Assembly: GCA_900208305.1 (NCBI GenBank)
Contig: OAPG01000016.1
Span: 124,001 to 188,000, forward strand
Source of the DNA: Melanopsichium pennsylvanicum
Lineage: Eukaryota > Basidiomycota > Ustilaginomycetes > Ustilaginales
Direction of reading: 5' to 3'
Length of the DNA: 64,000 nucleotides
Shown here: positions 10,894 to 20,854 of the stretch, in pieces
Layout of the letters: each line of letters begins with the position of its first letter
Position numbering within the stretch: position 1 is the stretch's first letter
Translations under genes and position numbers: made by a program
Notes under the pieces: model-generated
Seen by the model: only the letters and a program-made list of their open reading frames with translations
Database searches by the model: none
What the model was told of the DNA's origin: nothing

Positions 10894-12162
10894 TCACATG
10901 AGATAAACGTCTTGCTCTTCTCGGACCCAAATGTGTTTGGAAGTGGTCAAGTCCACCTTGGCCACTCCGCCAAAGAAGTCGGTCACTTTGACGTCTGCTA
11001 GATCCCTTTTGAACAGATCCTTCCTCACTCCGGGAGAACTTTCTATCTCATTCACATCATAACTGTCGAACAGATCTTGCATGGTTTGTTTGCCGTTTTT
11101 TCCAACCCCTTCCATCCATCGTAAAATAAAATTGGTGAATCTGTCGATCATGGCTACACCAAGATCCCAATCTGCTCCATGGCTGTACGAGTTTTCGCCC
11201 TTTCTGGAGCTACCTGTGGCTAGGACGTTGGGGCTGTAGATTTTGGTGTAGAGGGTGTTTGCTTGGCATGTGTCGACCATGAAGAATAGTTCGTGGTACC
11301 TTTTTTTCTGATGCATTTGTTCAATGGCATCGGCAATATCGACTGCACTGATTTCTTCGTTATCTTGAAATTTGAGAAATTCATCGCCGCCATGACCCGT
11401 CATGTAGAGAAAGATGTTGCTGCGTGCATCGCTTTCCAGTCGTTTACTCTTGGGGGTTGTTGCGGGTAGACGTCCGGTGAGGATTCGAATGAGGTTTTCC
11501 ACATTGACTTCGTAGCCTCGGTAGTCGACTTCGACGTTTTCACCATAGAGGTCGAGACGGTCGGATGTACTCGCCCACACATTGCCGGGAAACTTGTTTC
11601 GAGGATTGCAAGCAGCGTCATCCGCAAGCATCAGGATAATGTGACTATCGGGAATGCCGAGGCGTTTCACAGTGCGATACATGCCTAGAGTGTTGGCAAT
11701 GTGACGATAGTTGAACCAGAATTTGGACGTGCATACAAGGATCGCCCAATTGTTGGTATGTCCGCCACTGACACTGCTCTGCGAGGATGCAGTAGTATTG
11801 GAATGGGTATGAGGTGATTGAGGGGAGGTTGAAGAAAATTCGCGACCTTGGATAGCGGCGAGAGTTTCTCCTAAGCCCGCATCGTCGAAGAATCGAGTGA
11901 CTTGTGCTATCTGCATTTCAGTGAGAAAGACTTGCGGGTATGCTAGGGGAGCAAGTAGTGCCAGTAGCGCGACAGCTATTGATAGGAGCAGCAATCGTAG
12001 CGCGCGCCCTGACGCTGCTCTTGAACATGTTTGCGACTTTGTGATTGATCGAGGTTCCTTCTTTGATGGGAGCTGCGAATGCGACGTGCATGATAAGTTT
12101 CCATTGGATTGAAGCGGCCAAGCTGTGGAGGCTACAACATCCAAGCCATTTCCAACGACCAT
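10894..12162 (-). CDS. GPI8: GPI transamidase catalytic subunit Gpi8/PIG-K
   Basis: 422 residues, single exon, caspase-like C13 cysteine protease that transfers GPI anchors to proteins in the ER. The catalytic domain starts at NNWAILVCTSKFWFNYRHIA (about 137). The catalytic His is in YMTGHGGDEF (His257) and the Cys in MVDTCQANTLY (Cys299); their spacing of 42 residues equals the human enzyme's 164/206. Other family signatures are MYRTVKRLGIPDSHIILMLA and NVEVDYRGYEVNVENLIR. Two oddities stand out. There is a ~135-residue N-terminal extension with an internal hydrophobic stretch (about 56-80) instead of a signal peptide at the very N-terminus. The protein also stops soon after the catalytic domain (EEQDVYLM), with no C-terminal membrane helix. 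No internal Met lies before the hydrophobic stretch, so this start is kept. Confidence 0.95.
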   Translation of the reverse strand: MVVGNGLDVVASTAWPLQSNGNLSCTSHSQLPSKKEPRSITKSQTCSRAASGRALRLLLLSIAVALLALLAPLAYPQVFLTEMQIAQVTRFFDDAGLGETLAAIQGREFSSTSPQSPHTHSNTTASSQSSVSGGHTNNWAILVCTSKFWFNYRHIANTLGMYRTVKRLGIPDSHIILMLADDAACNPRNKFPGNVWASTSDRLDLYGENVEVDYRGYEVNVENLIRILTGRLPATTPKSKRLESDARSNIFLYMTGHGGDEFLKFQDNEEISAVDIADAIEQMHQKKRYHELFFMVDTCQANTLYTKIYSPNVLATGSSRKGENSYSHGADWDLGVAMIDRFTNFILRWMEGVGKNGKQTMQDLFDSYDVNEIESSPGVRKDLFKRDLADVKVTDFFGGVAKVDLTTSKHIWVREEQDVYLM

Positions 12163-12920
12163 CTTGAATGAGCTCTACTGGGGAGTGCAGTCGCTTTGCT
12201 ATGTGCTTTCGGAGCCTGCATGGAACCGACTTTGTGGTGAATGAAACGCCTCGAGCTCGATTTAACGAAAGAGGCTCGTTGTATGGAGATGAAAAGCGAA
12301 GATGGTGGTGCTAGCAACAGATGCAAGTGTTGGTTGGAGGTCGCCAATTGTGCGGGACGCAGGGTGTGACCAACACTCATTGCATGTCCGAATTCCGACT
12401 GTCTAGCAGAACTCGTGGTTGCTCAGCTCGCCTCACCACCCGCTTGACTCCGCTTTCTTCGAAGTTCGTATACGAAACCGTACTTAAATTTTTTACTACA
12501 TGAGCTGGTTCAAAATCATGTTCCTTGCCGTTGTTACTTGACCTTTGTCTTTCTGCCACTTGTAGAAAGAGCTTGCATGTCAGAACACCGAACAAACATT
12601 GCGGTACCATCACAATATCAACCCAGCGCAGCTCAATGAATCAACTCCGCCAGCGCGATCGCCTCAGAGGTCGCCTTACTACCCTTCATCTGTCTGTTGA
12701 AGCCCAGCGCCCGTCACCTGTCAGCCTTGTCCAACCCAGCTATCCTTGATTTTCTTTCATGCAGAACCACCCCTCCCCGTGGTCAGTGCTTTTGAGACTC
12801 ATCTTCTTATTATTTCTTGCCTAACACTCATCTTCTCATCCTATAGAATGAATCTTCCACTCACACCGTGCTAAACGAGATAAGCCCATGTATCAATTTA
12901 AAAATCAAAGATCAAGTACA

Positions 12921-12965
<45 letters not shown>

Positions 12966-13221
12966 CACGATGCTTTGCGGAAACAAATGAGAAAAATTGG
13001 GGGTCAAATTCCTAATGTCCGACCCGTCTGCCAGACGAAACACAACAGGATAGGGGGAAGAAAGAGTGCGCATGTGTGTCTGCTGATAATACCACCTTCA
13101 AGGTTGGCACGAGTGACATACGACAGAGCAGAGTGTGTCATGGTGCAAACACCAGAATCTATGAAGACCACGAAAGTGGCACGCTATCCTTTTTACAACA
13201 AGAAGAGTAGCAAAAGACAAT
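12163..13221. other. Intergenic region upstream of GPI8
   Basis: 1.06 kb between the GPI8 start and the stop of the peptide precursor. It includes a (AG)n microsatellite, listed separately. A long + frame reaching from here through the precursor is an antisense shadow of the repeats. Nothing else supported. Confidence 0.45.
12927..12962. repeat. (AG)18 microsatellite
   Basis: Perfect dinucleotide run of 36 bases, downstream of the peptide-precursor gene. Likely length-variable between strains. A similar run occurs at 56508-56546. Confidence 0.97.
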
Positions 13222-13983
13222 TTACTTGGCCTCGGCGGTCTCGGCCTCGGCACGCTTCTTGTAGGCCCACTGGCGAGGGTCATAGCCGTAGTCAGCTGCG
13301 GGGGCGTCCGAGCGCTTGTATGCCCACTGGCGAGGGTCGTAACCATAGTCAGCAGCAGGAGCATCAGAGCGCTTGTATGCCCACTGGCGAGGGTCATAGC
13401 CGTAGTCAGCTGCGGGGGCGTCCGAGCGCTTGTATGCCCACTGGCGAGGGTCGTAACCATAGTCAGCAGCAGGAGCATCAGAGCGCTTGTATGCCCACTG
13501 GCGAGGGTCGTAGCCGTAGTCAGCAGCAGGAGCATCAGAGCGCTTGTATGCCCACTGGCGAGGGTCGTAGCCGTAGTCAGCAGCAGGAGCATCAGAGCGC
13601 TTGTAGGCCCACTGGCGAGGGTCGTAACCATAGTCAGCTGCGGGGGCGTCGGAGCGCTTCTTGTAGGCCCACTGGCGAGGGTCGTAACCATAGTCGGCAG
13701 CAGGAGCATCGGAGCGCTTGTACGCCCACTGGCGAGGGTCGTAACCATAGTCAGCTGCGGGGGCGTCCGAGCGCTTGTATGCCCACTGGCGAGGGTCGTA
13801 ACCATAGTCGGCAGCAGGAGCATCACGCTCAACAGCAGGAGCAGCGGCGACAGCGGGCTCAGAGCGCTCGACGGCGGGGACGGCAGCATCGGTATTGGTG
13901 GTGGGCGCAGCCATGGCAAGACCGGCGACGGCGAGGCCCATCAAGAGAGTGGCTTTGAGCTGCATGATAGACTGGTGGACCAA
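13222..13983 (-). CDS. Secreted Kex2-processed repeat peptide precursor (10 identical units)
   Basis: 253 residues. The N-terminus has a signal peptide: whether translation starts at M1 or M7, the segment MQLKATLLMGLAVAGLAMA (residues 7-25) is a typical n/h/c region with an Ala-Ala cleavage site. A short pro-region with two PAVER-type sites follows. Then come ten tandem units, each SDAPAADYGYDPRQWAY followed by Lys-Arg (KKR after units 3 and 10; the first unit lacks the Ser). The tail is AEAETAEAK. KR/KKR are Kex2 sites, so ten copies of a Tyr/Trp-rich peptide of about 17 residues would be released. The inferred type is a KEP (Kex2-processed repeat protein), a class that includes Ustilago Rep1 repellents, ascomycete alpha-pheromones and dikaritin RiPP precursors. 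No homologue is recognised by sequence and no tailoring gene is nearby. Its target is unknown. Confidence 0.88.
   Translation of the reverse strand: MVHQSIMQLKATLLMGLAVAGLAMAAPTTNTDAAVPAVERSEPAVAAAPAVERDAPAADYGYDPRQWAYKRSDAPAADYGYDPRQWAYKRSDAPAADYGYDPRQWAYKKRSDAPAADYGYDPRQWAYKRSDAPAADYGYDPRQWAYKRSDAPAADYGYDPRQWAYKRSDAPAADYGYDPRQWAYKRSDAPAADYGYDPRQWAYKRSDAPAADYGYDPRQWAYKRSDAPAADYGYDPRQWAYKKRAEAETAEAK
13262..13830 (-). repeat. Ten tandem 57-60 bp coding repeats
   Basis: Each unit encodes the same 19-residue block (20 where KKR replaces KR). At DNA level the APAA codons come in two synonymous forms, seen on the + strand as gctgcgggggcgtc (form A) and gcagcaggagcatc (form B). From the N-terminus the order is B-A-B-A-B-B-B-A-B-A. 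The array therefore probably grew partly by copying two-unit blocks, and the protein sequence is held constant. Confidence 0.9.
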
Positions 13984-16900
13984 GCCAGGTGTGTCGAGAA
14001 AGATTTGTACAAAGGTGAAGGTAGTTGATGCTGGTGGTGGTGGTGGAAAGGCTACGAGGTGCCGATCTGCTAGCAGTTAGAGAGGAGTGTACAACGGGAG
14101 GGGATTGGATTGACGGATGGATTGAATCAAACTCGTCGAAGGGGAGGCTCTTTAAGCGAAACGTGCGAGCAACCGAGGCAACCGCAGAACGAAGGGGAGG
14201 AACGCCTAGCCAATGCTGTACCTAAGAAAGAAACGAAAGAAGCGAGCTGCATCGAAAATGAGACAGCAATGGAGCTGAGCGGGAGCGGCTGGCAGCATGC
14301 CGGACCTGAAGGGTCGGATGAGCGGATAGGCAGATGAGCAGCGGCTTTGCAATTGCAGCAAAGAAATGGAGGAAGCGACTGTGCCGTAGACGGTAATCGG
14401 GGAGGCCCAGGCAAAGCAAGAGTACCAGCGTGAGGGGATGCAGTCGGTAGATGGTGCAAGAGAGCGCCGACCATGCCGACAATGGGAGGATGAGGGGATG
14501 TGCGTGCTGATGGTTCAAGACAACGCCGAGCTGCGAAATGAGCGGCGGACATGTAGCTCAGCGTTGCATGGGAAAGGCTTTGATGAGCTGGGAGAGATGC
14601 TTGCTCAGCCGACTGAAATCAAGGAGTGTAGCGATATGCTGGTCGAGATGCGTGTGTTTGTTTTTCTAGAGCCCAACTAATGCGTTGAGAATCATAGTCA
14701 GGGCACTAGATCAGACGTGGCGAGGCGAAGGCAGGGAAATTCGGCATAGATCACACAAAGCGATGCTTTTGCACTAATCTCCTGCCCTTTTTCATGTCTA
14801 TAGAATGCGGACGCAAGGGGAGGGGAAAACCAACGACACGGGAAATTAGCCAAGAGCAGAGGGGAAAGAGGTGGCGGTGGCAGAGTGGAGGCGCAAGCGA
14901 ATCAACTGCTCAACCTCATGACTTGAATGGTGAATGACAACGTGACGGCTGCACTACAGTCCAATGACCCACATAGAGTTGTGGCAGAGACTCCCCGGCA
15001 TCTAATTGTTGGTTCTGGTGCGCAAACACCCTGGCATCGGCAGCAACATCCCGCAAGACGCTGTTCGAGGGATTTTTGTGTACTGTAGTGCCCACCGTTC
15101 CTGTGCCGCATCGACTGTTGGCAAGGCACGCAAGGGGCATGAGCGTCAGCTAGTGCCACCGGACAGCGTCATACCAGTCGCGTTCATGGGCGACTGAAAT
15201 GAAGCGCCGCTGGAAATGGTCGCCTCTTTCAAGTTGGTGGACCGCAAAATGATTCGTTTCATGGATGCAGGCGGTGAGCCTGTTCTTGATGGTGATCAGT
15301 GCTGTTGGCCCATCCGACGGACCGCAATTTGTTTTTTACCAAGCCTTGAATGGATTAAAAAGACGAGGCATTCACTGCTGTCGCGACTGTTTTACTTGGT
15401 TTCTCATTTTTCTTTGGTGTGAGAAATTCAGAAAAGTCGTTTAAAATTGTTAAAATTCGAATGAAGTCGGGTGCTGAAGATGTGCGCGAGTCTGGTACCA
15501 AACTGTAGCGTCTATCAGCTCGGTCGAAGCCGACGCCCTCAACCTTGGCGGAAATCTCGTCAGAAATGCTCGTTCTCATCTCGGCTTAGCCGCGCCAAAC
15601 ACCATTTTAAATTCGATTATTTTGCTGTATTTTAAATAACAATTGCATCACTCCACACACAGTCGAGCAAGAGCGGCAAGGTGTACGAGCCTGCGCGGCG
15701 AGATAGCGTGAGAAGTGTCTTAGAATGAGAATGCTGGATCACGATATCGCCTAGTACAGAAATGTAGCTGAGACTGGCCACAAGACACTTGGCAGCAATA
15801 CTTCATATGCTCATCTTCCCGTGCTATCAGAATCAGTAACAAAATTAACGTTCTGAGCGAGGTCATTGACTGTAACCAAGCGGCAATGCAAGCGTGAAAG
15901 CGAGGAGCCAACCGAAAATTCCTTTTGGACATGGACATGACCATACAGTATTCAGCAAACACAGATCGACACACGACAGGTTCAAGCTCCGCAGCTCTAC
16001 AAGACGCTGTTCTTTTTGATGTGCTCATGATTCGGCGAGTGTGGAACTTTCTCGATGAGCTGTGTTCTTCATGTCGCCCTATTGCCTCATGTTGAGGCTT
16101 GACTGGATTGCGCAACGAGAAAATTCATTTGGAGACCACAACACGGCGATGCGGAGAAACAGATAGGGGGGAGAAAGGAGGACCATTGAGGCAAGGAGAA
16201 TTCAAGCTGAGCATCGGATGACAGGAGGCGGAGCTCAGATCCGGGCAACGCCTCGAGCTGTATCCAAGCTCATCTTCAGACAACAGCTCCGTGCAGGAAG
16301 ACAAAGGGGAGGTTGCGAACAGGAAGGGCAACACCTGAATCCACCCTATTCAGGAAAACAAGGCTAAAGCACGCGGACTTCGAAATGGCTTGGGAAACGG
16401 TCGGAGCGCCAACCATACGCCCTTTCCTCCAAGAGAAAGAGGAGTCCGAATTCAAGACGGCGGCAATGCGGAACGGACACGCTCACCCTTTGTCTTGGCT
16501 TATCGTTCCAGTAATTGACTGGCTGGCTCTGGTTTCCATGCATGGTTTGGCTTCCAGTTGTTTCTCATCTCATCGGAAACCTTCTAGCTGAAGATGAACC
16601 TTGAGCTCTGTGACGTTGTCCATGATTCTGCAAAGCAACACAATACAGCAACATGAACACTGAAGAGGTTTCGAAATCGGTGTTACACCGAACAGCTCAC
16701 TGACCCGTGTTCGTTCAAATGGTGTTGAAGCGGAGCCTTTGTGTTCGTTGGCCGTCCAGTTGCCAGACTCCATCAAGGTTCAGCAGCCGCGAAGCCTAAA
16801 CCGTGTCACTCAGCGGTGGGAATACATTTGAGAGAATGCCGAACCATCAAGCCTCACCGTTCTCCCCTCTCGATCAGAAACATGCTTGTTGCAGTCGGAA

Positions 16901-19900
16901 GCAACATCCGTCGCTTATGAGCTTGATTCTAGGAATGCGTTCAAGCAAGCATGGCAGTTCAAGCCACATTGTCATGATCACTAACACAAGGGCAACTCAT
17001 CCGATCGAAGTATCAGCTTCCAGAGCTTTCTGCCACGTCGTCTCTGTGTGGTCTCGCTTGCGTGTTCGCTGGCGCGTATATTGAAGAGCACACGAACACG
17101 AACAAGCCAGCGTATAGAAGTGCGCACGATGCAGCCTTTCTCGATCTCACAGAGGGGCGTGAGGCTGAGGACCTGCAATTGTTCTTGCCATGCTGTCCTC
17201 TTCGGCTCGACTTGAAGTAGTCGTCATGATGCCGGTCATCTGTACAAATCCATCTCGGCAGGGTTCCTTTGCATTCGTATCGTCGCCTATCGTTGGCTGG
17301 ATTGCAAAACGCCATTCATTGTGAGACGATGCGACACACGCAACCGGCTCTCTGGTTCCTTTGTGCCCCCTTTCAAACAAAATTTCATACAGTCGAAAGC
17401 CAGCCAGCCACATTCAACAGCACTAGATCGAATGCGAGTGCTTCGAATGCGAGTGCTTCGAATGCGAGTGCTTAGAAGAGGAACGCGCCTCTACCACACG
17501 ATATTGTTCGATTGCTTTGGCGAGCCTCATTAGACTAGCTCGGCAATGCGAGTTATCCGACGCGGGTGTGAAAAATGCCTTACGGTTCTGCGCTCTTCGA
17601 GTTGTTCTATGGTCTTGTCACCACCGCTTCCAACCGAAAGCGAGTGGAATGACTGTGCTCTTCTTTGGCTAGTGTCATGTTCCTGCGCAATTCACCTTCT
17701 CTTCGCCTAACAAGAGTGATACGCCACTCGACTCGTCACTGGACTGCAACAAATTAGTAGGTTGTTAGACAACCCGAATCTCTCAGTCCGCAAAATCACC
17801 GGATCATCCGCCGGGCCAGTCAGTCTCCGTGAGACAATCATCCTACAAGAGTGGGTACTGAACGAAGATTGAACCATCATCGTCAAATTGACACAAGACG
17901 CCGACGTGGGTGACTGACTACTGAGGTGACTATCTGTCGGAGTGGGATTGTAGGTAAAAGGAGTCTGAACCTTGGACAGCTCTCTAGAGTCGGACATCTT
18001 CGATTCCACACTCTCCTTCGTGACAGGCGAAGCATCGTCTCTGCTCTTGAGCTTCTTCCTCGCGGATGCCTCTTCCTTGTCCATCGCGAAGTTTTATGGA
18101 TCGTGGGAGAATCCAAATCGAATGCTCTATACGGAGTTGCGCGAAAGTCGACTCCGCGCGAAGTTCGGTACGGTGCTCATTCAGCGAGGATCAACGCAGG
18201 GTGTATCTTTCGCTGACTGCCATCCGTCGATCAACTTATTGGCTCTGATACGCGTTCTCAGCAAGTCTGACTTTTCGCAATAACCTACAATAACTTGACT
18301 TCATAGCTGTGTCGTGCTTGCCTCGCTTCCAACCGTCGACTAGGCTAGCTACCATTGCGTCATGCTGTCATGCCCCTGATAGTCTATCATGCTTTCGCTA
18401 CTTGGTCGAATTTTGTCGCTTGATCGACTTTACCTAGTCACGAAGCCGCCAAGATGGACTTAGGTTGAGCTCATATGACGATAACAACATCAATTCTGGC
18501 AAAATCGAGCTAAAGTGGAGTACTATAAGCCAAAGCTTCGCGCAGTTGTCGGAAGTGTTGCCCCGTAACAAAAGCGACCGGGTGATTAACTAGGAATGCC
18601 ATAAGCCCTATGCCGCACATCGCTGGAGTTGGTGACGTGCTTAGAAGCGTACCGCCGAGCTTCGACCTGTCGAGGAAAGCGTTCACGTTGAACCGCAAAA
18701 CGGTCTTAAGCCGCCCTTCTTGTGAATCATTGACCTTGAGCCGCTGCTGTGCAGCATATTAATATTCCAGCTTCCGGGCCGTAATTCTGTACTCGGCCAA
18801 CAAGTCATCGTGGCAATCGACGGAGTGCAAGCGGCTTTTGTTTTGATCAACCGCTGAGACACCTTCCCCAAGTGGGTCGTACGTCCAAACTCGGAAATCG
18901 AAAAGACAGCGGGTGCCAATCGCTGCTTATCTTGCCACAACTCCCAGAGCAGAGTCGGAGTGATACCGGAGTGTGATGTGAAATGGAGCTAAACCATGTG
19001 TGCGAAAAAAGGCAGAGTGGCAGATCGGAGTCCCAATTGACGCGCACGGTGCAGCTGTAGACGAGCTATACAGGTGGCGAATCAAGTTTTCAAAGTCAGT
19101 CTGCCATTCGCCTAAAAGTGCTCTTACAGCTCCTCCCCCGCACGCGTGATGACCGAATCGCCCTTTCGAGAAGCTTAGCGGACGTCGATCTCATCGAATG
19201 CATGCCGGAGTAGGAAGAGATTACCTCCTGCCAAGTACTGTATGGAGTCCCTTTTGTTTCTTTGCGTAAAAGCGCATTGCAAGCACGAGCTCCTTCCGCG
19301 AAAGCTTTTCGATCGATACGAGGGGTAACAATCAGCGAGAACGATTCCAATTGGATCTGGCTTTACACCTTTCTTGCGTCTTTCATCTTCTCGCGCTAGC
19401 AGCAATGGCGAGACCCCTTTTTACCCTATGCAGGTGACTCTTTGGATAGCGTTGGCATTGAGTGACAAGCAGCACAATAGAAAGCTTTCTTAAGCCTGAG
19501 CTTCTCATTTCGTCATCGGGTATGCACACGACTATCGTTATGCGATCCCGATTTTTAAGATATGTTCTAAGCTTTGATGTGGAAGCCGTAAGTCCTTCGC
19601 GCTCTGAATCGCGCGTTAATCCGTTGGATCCTCTATTTGCATGATGGCTTGCATCGAAGTTTGGGTGGGGATGCACTACCGACCATACCAGGGTGTCACT
19701 TACTCCTTCAGGTGACGGGGAAAGCGATATGAAAGTTTGGGGATTCTCACGTCACCCCGACAACCCCAGAGCACTCGCTAACCCTGGCTCTGGTTCGTAT
19801 GGGGCTTCGGCTGATTCGGCCCCCTTACCTCATCGCAATCTTTTTCATGCCGGAAGACCACGCTGGAATCTGCGCAGGTACAGAACAGGGCACAACGGGG

Positions 19901-20854
19901 ATTTGTTCGCGGATACGCTTCGAATCTGGCCGCGAATCCCATCTGCGCGTTGCTTCGAGAAGCAATTGAATAGTGAAATAGGATCAGCTCTATCATATGT
20001 CTCGTTTCGCGTAGACCGTTTTTGCAGGCGCCTGTGGAATGTTCAGATCCTGGAGTGCGACCCTCAACCCTGGGTCTGCTTTGCCGGATGCGAATCTTAG
20101 ATGGAGAATAACATATTTGGGGCCCCTTCGGGACATTGAGCCAGCTACGTCGGCAGAGTCTGGTCGGGCAGAGGGGCCACAGAACGTTGATGTAGCACGC
20201 GTGTCGGAGTCTGTCTCGGAGAACCTCTGACCCTCGCCAAGTCTGTCTCTGTTCCAGACCAACGCTGGAATGTCGTCTCTGCAAAGGCACTCACCTCATT
20301 GCTCCTCGCATCTCCACCGCCGACGTTTGTCATCGAAGAGCTGCTAACCGCCGTTGACCAACGAGACTCACAGACCATTCCTTTATTTAATTTCTCTGGT
20401 CGCTGGTCGCTGGTCGCCGAGACGAGGATCTCCTCGCAATGATAGCCTTGCTTGCAAAGTCACACCATTTTATTTGTTTGGGAAATGCGCGGAGAAAAAA
20501 AGGACTCAAAATCCAGACCGCGGTAGCTCGTCCGATCTAACAAATTTTGACCAGACGCCTCATGCATGTCACCCTAGTCCCAGCCCTTCGCGTGGCTTGT
20601 CTACGTTCACGCTTGACAGCGAAGAAACCACCTGCGTAATCGAAAAGTACATTCAAGGATACAGAGAAAGTCCGTGCAGAAAGAAGCTATTTTTAAAGAG
20701 CAAGATGTAAGCAAGAAAGAATGTGTGGTGCAAAAAGTGTCTGTTAAAAGCTTGATTGCTCTCGATGAGCTGAAAGGAAAGTGATCTTTGTCGGTGCTAT
20801 TGTTGCAAAAGAGTGTGGTATCTGATCCCACTTCTTAAAGGTGTCGAACGTACG
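13984..20854. other. 6.9 kb region without a supportable gene
   Basis: The promoter of the peptide precursor must lie at its left end (13984 to roughly 14700). Beyond that no frame over about 170 codons occurs, the frames on both strands overlap at random, and none shows a domain, signal peptide or splice-linked continuity. Composition is closer to AT/GC balance than the flanking genes, with many stops. A 15-bp triplicated motif lies at 17428-17472. Decayed transposon or old duplicated DNA is possible, but I recognise no transposase, integrase or reverse-transcriptase motif, no LTR pair and no RNA gene. A gene made of many short exons could escape this reading. Confidence 0.5.
17428..17472. 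repeat. 15-bp motif in three tandem copies
   Basis: The unit tcgaatgcgagtgct occurs three times head to tail without a mismatch, in non-coding sequence. The function is unknown; it looks like a small minisatellite. Confidence 0.9.

Noticed and set aside
12888..13958. 356-codon + strand frame antisense to the peptide precursor
   Set aside because: Its CMPTGEGRNHSQQQEH-type repeats are the reverse complement of the Kex2 units; the minus-strand frame has the signal peptide and processing sites, so this is a shadow.
13222..13983. Calling the peptide gene a RiPP (dikaritin) cluster
   Set aside because: No UstYa/DUF3328, methyltransferase or transporter gene lies nearby in the window, so only the precursor-like architecture is supported.
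19778..20290. 170-codon minus frame in the gene-free island
   Set aside because: Cys/Arg-rich random-like composition and overlapping frames on both strands; no transposase or other motif.
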